A stretch of 27,129 bases of DNA from the NCBI GenBank assembly GCA_047638695.1, contig JBLINY010000061.1, positions 1 to 27,129 of the forward strand, in the 5' to 3' direction. A program made the translations under genes and the position numbers. The first letter of the stretch is position 1, and the number at the start of each line of letters is the position of its first letter. This document shows positions 23,013 to 27,129 of the stretch, piece after piece. The DNA is from JAHECQ01 sp047638695. Its GTDB lineage: Bacteria > Actinomycetota > Acidimicrobiia > Acidimicrobiales > SZUA-35. The notes below the pieces were generated by a model. The model saw only the letters and a list, made by a program, of their open reading frames with translations, ran no database searches and was not told the origin of the DNA.

Positions 23013-24542
23013 ATGACGACGAGTAGAGAAGAATTCCGCATCATGGCTCGCGACCACCGAGCCGTGCCGGTTACCAGCGAGCTCCTCGCCGACCTCACAA
23101 CGCCGGTCGCCATCTTGTTGCGGCTCGCTCCGGACGAACCCGGCTTCCTTCTTGAGTCAGTCGAAAACGGTGAGCGATGGAGTCGCTTCAGTTTCGTCGG
23201 CCGTCGAAGCCATGCAACCCTGATTGCCCGGGGTGGCAAGGTCGAAATTATCGGTTCGCTGCCCGACACCGACCTCCCGCTAGCCGACGGCGCCTTGGCC
23301 GTAATCGAAGCGTTGCTCGAGCGATACCGGGCCCCTGAACTGCCCGATCTTCCGCCCCTGATCGCGGGTGTGGTTGGTTACCTGGGTTACGACATCGTGC
23401 GAGAGGTAGAGCATCTTCCCGATGTTCCACTCGACGACACCGGGTACCCCGACGCCATGCTCGAGGTCATCGGCGAGATGGCGGTGTTTGATCATTGGCG
23501 ACAGCGAGTCACGCTGGTGTCGGTCGCCCTGCTTCCCGCCGAAGCGACCGGCGACGAGATCGATGCGGCCTACGACGACGCCATCGCCCGTCTGGAACAG
23601 TTGGCACGTGACGGTGCGCGACCGATCGACGAGCCGATGCTCGACCCGCCGGGTGAAGAACAGCTTCCGGAGGTGACGTCGAGCCTCCCCGGTGGCCTCT
23701 ACCAGCGAGCAGTTGAGGCGGCCAAGGAGTACATCCTGGCCGGAGACATCTTCCAGGTTGTGTTGTCTCAGCGATTCGAATTCGAGCTCGGCGCCGACCC
23801 GGTCGACGTCTACCGTGTGCTGCGCCAGATCAATCCCAGCCCGTATATGTATCTTCTGCGAAATCCTGAGCTCACGCTCGTCGGTTGTTCGCCCGAGCCG
23901 CTCGTACAGGTTCGTAGTGGTCGGGTGATTTCTCGGCCGATTGCGGGAACTCGGAAACGGGGCAGCACCGACGAGGAGGATCGCCTTATGGCGGCCGAGT
24001 TGGCCGAGGACCCCAAGGAACAGGCTGAGCACATCATGTTGGTCGACCTAGCCCGCAACGACCTCGGCCGTGTGGTCGAGTATGGCTCGCTCTCGGTTGA
24101 AGAGATGATGACACTCGAGCGTTACAGCCACGTGATGCATCTCACGAGTCAGGTTGAAGGTGACCTTCGCGAAGGGAAGTCGATCGTTGATGTCCTTCGA
24201 GCGACCATTCCAGCCGGAACCGTCTCTGGCGCGCCCAAAGTGCGGGCGATGGAGATTATCGATGAGCTGGAGCCCGCGAAACGGGGGCCATACTCGGGAC
24301 TGGTCGGCTACATCGACTTCTCAGGCAACCTCGACTCGGCCATCACCATCCGCACGCTGGTGTGCGGGCCCGAGCGAGCCTCGATTCAGGCTGGGGCCGG
24401 GGTGGTGGCCGACAGCATTCCCGATCTCGAGGACAAGGAATGTTGGAACAAGGCACGGGCATTACTCGCTGCCATCGTGCCGGCTCGCCGGATGACAGCC
24501 GCACGGCTCGCCGCGCAGGGCGAGACGGTCAAAGACCGCTGA
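23013..24542 (+). CDS. trpE: Anthranilate synthase component I
   Basis: A 509-aa chorismate-using enzyme, the first step of tryptophan synthesis, working with a TrpG glutaminase that is not in this window. The N-terminus (TSREEFRIMARDHRAVPVTSELLAD) matches actinobacterial TrpE and supports the ATG at 23013. LLESVENGERWSRFSFVG (46-63) carries the LLES tryptophan-feedback motif. The chorismate-binding half shows GDIFQVVLSQRFE, NPSPYMYLL, GCSPEPLVQV, RPIAGTRKRG, HIMLVDLARNDLGRV, PAGTVSGAPKVRAMEII and QAGAGVVADS. It starts 43 bp after hisI. Its last 14 bp overlap the convergent sugar-phosphate transferase. Confidence 0.96.
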   Translation: MTTSREEFRIMARDHRAVPVTSELLADLTTPVAILLRLAPDEPGFLLESVENGERWSRFSFVGRRSHATLIARGGKVEIIGSLPDTDLPLADGALAVIEALLERYRAPELPDLPPLIAGVVGYLGYDIVREVEHLPDVPLDDTGYPDAMLEVIGEMAVFDHWRQRVTLVSVALLPAEATGDEIDAAYDDAIARLEQLARDGARPIDEPMLDPPGEEQLPEVTSSLPGGLYQRAVEAAKEYILAGDIFQVVLSQRFEFELGADPVDVYRVLRQINPSPYMYLLRNPELTLVGCSPEPLVQVRSGRVISRPIAGTRKRGSTDEEDRLMAAELAEDPKEQAEHIMLVDLARNDLGRVVEYGSLSVEEMMTLERYSHVMHLTSQVEGDLREGKSIVDVLRATIPAGTVSGAPKVRAMEIIDELEPAKRGPYSGLVGYIDFSGNLDSAITIRTLVCGPERASIQAGAGVVADSIPDLEDKECWNKARALLAAIVPARRMTAARLAAQGETVKDR

Positions 24543-26031
24543 CGTCGGATTCTCTATCTTCGATCGTCACCCGCTCGGTGCGGCGCTCCAGGAGATCGAC
24601 GACCCGAGCTGGTTCCGTAAGGTCGATGACGTCACTGTCAACGCCGCGGTGAAATCCGCTGAGGGGGAGCACAGCCAGTGCGACAAGGACCTGCACCACA
24701 GTTGCCACCAGAATCTCGATATCGAGCAGGAGGGTTTGGTTCTGGAGGTAGTGCAGATCGAGGCGACGGTATGCCCCGAAGTTGGCATTCGATCGGGCTT
24801 CGACCTGCCATAGGCCGGTGACACCGGGTTGGATCGAGAATCGGGCGCCGTGAGCATCGTCGAAGACCGCTGCTTCCTCGGGAAGAGCGGGACGAGGTCC
24901 CACGAGACTCATCTGGCCCCGCAGAACGTTAACAAACTGTGGTATCTCATCCATTGAGGTCTTCCGCAACAGATTGCCGACCCGGGTGATGCGAGGATCA
25001 TTCGAGACCTTGAACAAAGGCCCTGACCGTTCATTGCGTTGGGCTAGGTCGTTGCGGTCGAGGTGAGCGTCGACTCTCATCGACCGAAATTTCAGCATTC
25101 CGAATGGCTCATGACCGGTACCAACTCGGGGCGAGCTGTAGAAGACGGGGCCGCGATCGTCGAGTTTGATGGCAATGGCTATCAGGACCAGCAGAGGAAG
25201 GCTAAGCAGCAGTCCGAGACTGCTACCGACGACATCCAGCATGCGCTTCACCGCGAGGTACAGCCGAGTTGGCGGGTTCCAGCGGAGGCTGATGAGCGGC
25301 TCATTCACAACAGACTGGAAACGCAGTGAAGCGGCATCGAGATGGGACACACCGGTTGACAGCATCGCTTCGACTTCGGCCGAACGAAGGCCGGCGAGAA
25401 TTTCGCGAAATTGTGTGCTGCGAAATCCGTTGGTGGTGACAACCGCTGCTTCAATCTTGTTCTCGGCGAGGATTGTCCGGAGGTCGTCGACCGGTCCGAG
25501 CCAGTAGCTTCCCATTCCGTTCCGCTCTGCAGTTTTCATGTCGCCGAGTACTCCCGAGAACTGCAGGTTTCCTTCAGGATGATCCCGCAGCAGACCTACG
25601 ACCTCCACAGCATCCTGGCCGGCTCCGATCACGACGACCCGCCGATTGTCGGCAGAGCGCCACAGCTGGCGAATGATGCCTCTGACAACGAGCAGCCCGA
25701 CGAAGCCGAGGATCCAGAACAGAGCGATGAAGAACAGTCGCACGGAGCCACCGGCCAACGTGGCGGCGAGAGCCCAGCCCGCACTTCCTACGGTCATTGC
25801 CTTGGCAGCGAGGCTGACATCGTCAGTTCGTGATGGCGTCGTACGATCGCGACGGTCGGCCGCGACGAGTACCCAGCACGTAGAGATGAGGCCGGTCGTC
25901 CAACCCGCGGCGATGGCAAGAGGGATTCGTGTGGTGAGCAGCGCGGGGATTGCAGCGATGTTCCAGGTCACGATTTGGGCGATCAGGGTCCAGAAAGCGT
26001 GTGACCTTCCTGAGAATTGAGGTTTTCTCAC
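24529..26031 (-). CDS. Exopolysaccharide polyprenyl glycosylphosphotransferase (WbaP/CpsE type)
   Basis: A 500-aa membrane enzyme that starts glycan synthesis by moving a sugar-1-phosphate from a nucleotide sugar to undecaprenyl phosphate. The N-terminal membrane segments (about 12-120) are followed by a Rossmann-like CoA-binding-type region (VVVIGAGQDA, 132-141). The catalytic domain (about 258-460) has KRMLDVVGSSLGLLL, FGMLKFRSMRVDAH, KTSMDEIPQFVNVLRGQMS with the Asp361-Glu362 pair, SLVGPRPALPEE, and PGVTGLWQVEARSN. The GTG start has GGAG 8 nt upstream. It converges on and overlaps trpE, and is transcribed away from the YgfZ-type gene. It could supply the first sugar for the glycan genes at the window's left end. 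Confidence 0.92.
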   Translation of the reverse strand: MRKPQFSGRSHAFWTLIAQIVTWNIAAIPALLTTRIPLAIAAGWTTGLISTCWVLVAADRRDRTTPSRTDDVSLAAKAMTVGSAGWALAATLAGGSVRLFFIALFWILGFVGLLVVRGIIRQLWRSADNRRVVVIGAGQDAVEVVGLLRDHPEGNLQFSGVLGDMKTAERNGMGSYWLGPVDDLRTILAENKIEAAVVTTNGFRSTQFREILAGLRSAEVEAMLSTGVSHLDAASLRFQSVVNEPLISLRWNPPTRLYLAVKRMLDVVGSSLGLLLSLPLLVLIAIAIKLDDRGPVFYSSPRVGTGHEPFGMLKFRSMRVDAHLDRNDLAQRNERSGPLFKVSNDPRITRVGNLLRKTSMDEIPQFVNVLRGQMSLVGPRPALPEEAAVFDDAHGARFSIQPGVTGLWQVEARSNANFGAYRRLDLHYLQNQTLLLDIEILVATVVQVLVALAVLPLSGFHRGVDSDVIDLTEPARVVDLLERRTERVTIEDRESDVSGL

Positions 26032-26171
26032 CTGGTCTACTCCGGCCCGCGTCTTGTCTGGTCGAGACGCCCGCCGTCCCGGTACCTACCGCTTGTATGC
26101 AGCAGACCACTCTCTGCGTCCGTTCGCAATCATTGGATGGGGGTAGAAGTTCCCATCGGGCAAGAAGGGGC

Positions 26172-26177
26172 CATACT
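26172..26177 (+). promoter_or_regulatory. Putative -10 element (CATACT) of the YgfZ-type gene
   Basis: CATACT departs from TANNNT only in its first base and ends 6 nt before the ATG at 26184, the same spacing as other leaderless starts here. Confidence 0.35.
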
Positions 26178-26183
26178 GCCTAC

Positions 26184-27086
26184 ATGGCTGAACAACTAGA
26201 TCTGGTCGCAACGGTGCGGGCGCTCGGCGACGGATCTGTCGCTTTCGAGGGCAGCCGAGATGTGATTTCCATTCAAGGGCCCGACGCAGCTAGCTATTTG
26301 CAGGGACAGATCAGCCAAGATATTGAGAAACTCGCGATCGGTCAGTCGGTTTGGTCGCTCGTACTTCAGCCCCAAGGCAAAGTCGACGGCTGGTTCCGCG
26401 TCGCCAGGTTGGCTGAAGACACCTACCAACTCGACATCGACCAGGGCAGCGGGGCCGCCGTTTTGGCTCGGCTCCAGCGCTTCATGCTGCGCACAGATGC
26501 AGTCCTCAGCCTCGAGACCGAGCCCTGGCTAGCGGTACGGGGTCCGGCGAGCGAACCGCCGGCGAACGTCATCGCTCTCGCGACGCCAACGGCCACAATG
26601 TCGGGGTACGACTTGTTGGGTGCCGATGCTGCGCATCCCTCTGCTGTCCCTATCGGCCATTCTGATGCTTATGAGGCCTTGCGGATTCGACAGGGCATAC
26701 CGGTCCACGGCAAGGAACTCACCGAGAAGACGATTCCGGCCGAAGCTGGGATCGTCGAGCAGTCGGTGAGTTTCACGAAGGGCTGCTACGTCGGTCAGGA
26801 ATTGGTGGCCCGTATCGACAGTCGGGGCAACAACACGCCGCGTAACCTTGCCGGCCTGATAGTGAGCACCGCCGGTTCTGGCGAGCAGCTTCTGTTGGGT
26901 CCCGGAGCCATCTTGGAGGTCGAGGGGAAGACCGTGGGTCACGTCACCAGCGCTGCGCCGTCACCGGAATTCGGGGCCATCGGCCTCGCTTATATCGCCC
27001 GCGGAACCGACGTTCCCGGGCCGGCGACCGTCACGCTGGCCGATGGATCAACGGCTGATGCTCAGCTCGTAGCACTGCCTTTCTGA
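26184..27086 (+). CDS. ygfZ: YgfZ/GcvT-family folate-binding protein
   Basis: A 300-aa protein of the GcvT-like fold. E. coli YgfZ binds tetrahydrofolate and supports iron-sulfur enzymes such as MiaB. The diagnostic signature KGCYVGQELVAR (199-210) with Cys201 is intact. Also visible are the N-terminal ISIQGPDAASYLQGQISQDI, the LQPQGKVDGWFRV strand, and EALRIRQGIPVHGKE. The ATG at 26184 begins the conserved region; the upstream open frame is excluded because it is antisense to the transferase gene. The stop TGA lies inside a 17-bp tandem repeat that runs off the right edge. Confidence 0.9.
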   Translation: MAEQLDLVATVRALGDGSVAFEGSRDVISIQGPDAASYLQGQISQDIEKLAIGQSVWSLVLQPQGKVDGWFRVARLAEDTYQLDIDQGSGAAVLARLQRFMLRTDAVLSLETEPWLAVRGPASEPPANVIALATPTATMSGYDLLGADAAHPSAVPIGHSDAYEALRIRQGIPVHGKELTEKTIPAEAGIVEQSVSFTKGCYVGQELVARIDSRGNNTPRNLAGLIVSTAGSGEQLLLGPGAILEVEGKTVGHVTSAAPSPEFGAIGLAYIARGTDVPGPATVTLADGSTADAQLVALPF

Positions 27087-27129
27087 GAGCACTGCCTTTC
27101 TGAGAGCACTGCCTTTCTGAGAGCACTGC
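27071..27129. repeat. 17-bp tandem repeat, at least 3.5 copies, starting inside the ygfZ 3' end
   Basis: AGCACTGCCTTTCTGAG repeats perfectly at 27071, 27088 and 27105, and the first 8 nt of a fourth copy reach the window edge. The first copy encodes the last residues (A-L-P-F) and the TGA stop of the YgfZ-type gene; the others duplicate this coding end and stop. The array probably continues to the right. Confidence 0.95.

Noticed and set aside
23000..23013. Tryptophan attenuator or T-box ahead of trpE
   Set aside because: The hisI-trpE gap is only 43 bp, with no run of Trp codons and no terminator hairpin.
1..27129. Insertion sequence, prophage or integrative element
   Set aside because: No transposase, integrase, tRNA-flanked repeat or phage gene was found, and all genes read as chromosomal.

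Overview
The window looks like chromosomal DNA of a moderately high-GC actinobacterium, probably of the class Acidimicrobiia. The grounds are a mycothiol synthase, an actinobacterial-type TrpE next to hisI, a hisDCBHAF operon, an LPXTG-type small surface protein, and many genes whose start codon lies 6-8 nt after a TANNNT hexamer, the mark of leaderless transcripts. The class assignment is an inference; no rRNA gene is present. I see no transposase, integrase, tRNA or CRISPR array.

Positions 1-9623 are an extracellular-polysaccharide and cell-surface region. In order: the tail of a likely BY-kinase/chain-length protein, an O-antigen-ligase/polymerase-like membrane protein, two paralogous beta-helix proteins (one with a Sec signal and long Thr/Pro/Ala linker, one a lipoprotein), an FkbM-type methyltransferase, a family-4 glycosyltransferase, a DUF4012 membrane-anchored protein, a 102-aa LPXTG protein and a low-molecular-weight tyrosine phosphatase. 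The phosphatase could be the partner of the kinase at the left edge.

Positions 9644-14210 hold rlmN and mshD on the minus strand, then a WecG/TagA-type glycosyltransferase, a close relative of plant GDP-mannose 3,5-epimerase, and endonuclease III on the plus strand. Between nth and hisD is a gene-poor stretch with three packed hairpins ending in a textbook terminator. I read this as a roughly 95-nt small RNA, reminiscent of actinobacterial 6C RNA. A small minus-strand gene follows it.

Positions 14850-19980 are the histidine operon hisD-hisC-hisB-hisH-hisA-hisF, in which every junction is a 4-nt start/stop overlap. In M. tuberculosis hisI and trpE follow closely. Here hisF is separated from hisI-trpE by a minus-strand GT2-GtrA glycosyltransferase, an alpha/beta hydrolase and a divergent GroES-like gene. 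A polyprenyl-phosphate sugar-1-phosphate transferase (minus) and a YgfZ-family protein (plus) end the window.

The least ordinary features are non-coding. Three tandem-repeat arrays lie at or just past the ends of genes (14-bp x5, 64-bp x2.9, 17-bp x3.5); two of them include the stop codon itself. A 12-bp perfect palindrome supplies a TAGCGT -10 element to each of two divergent, apparently leaderless genes. The small-RNA candidate downstream of nth is the third item.
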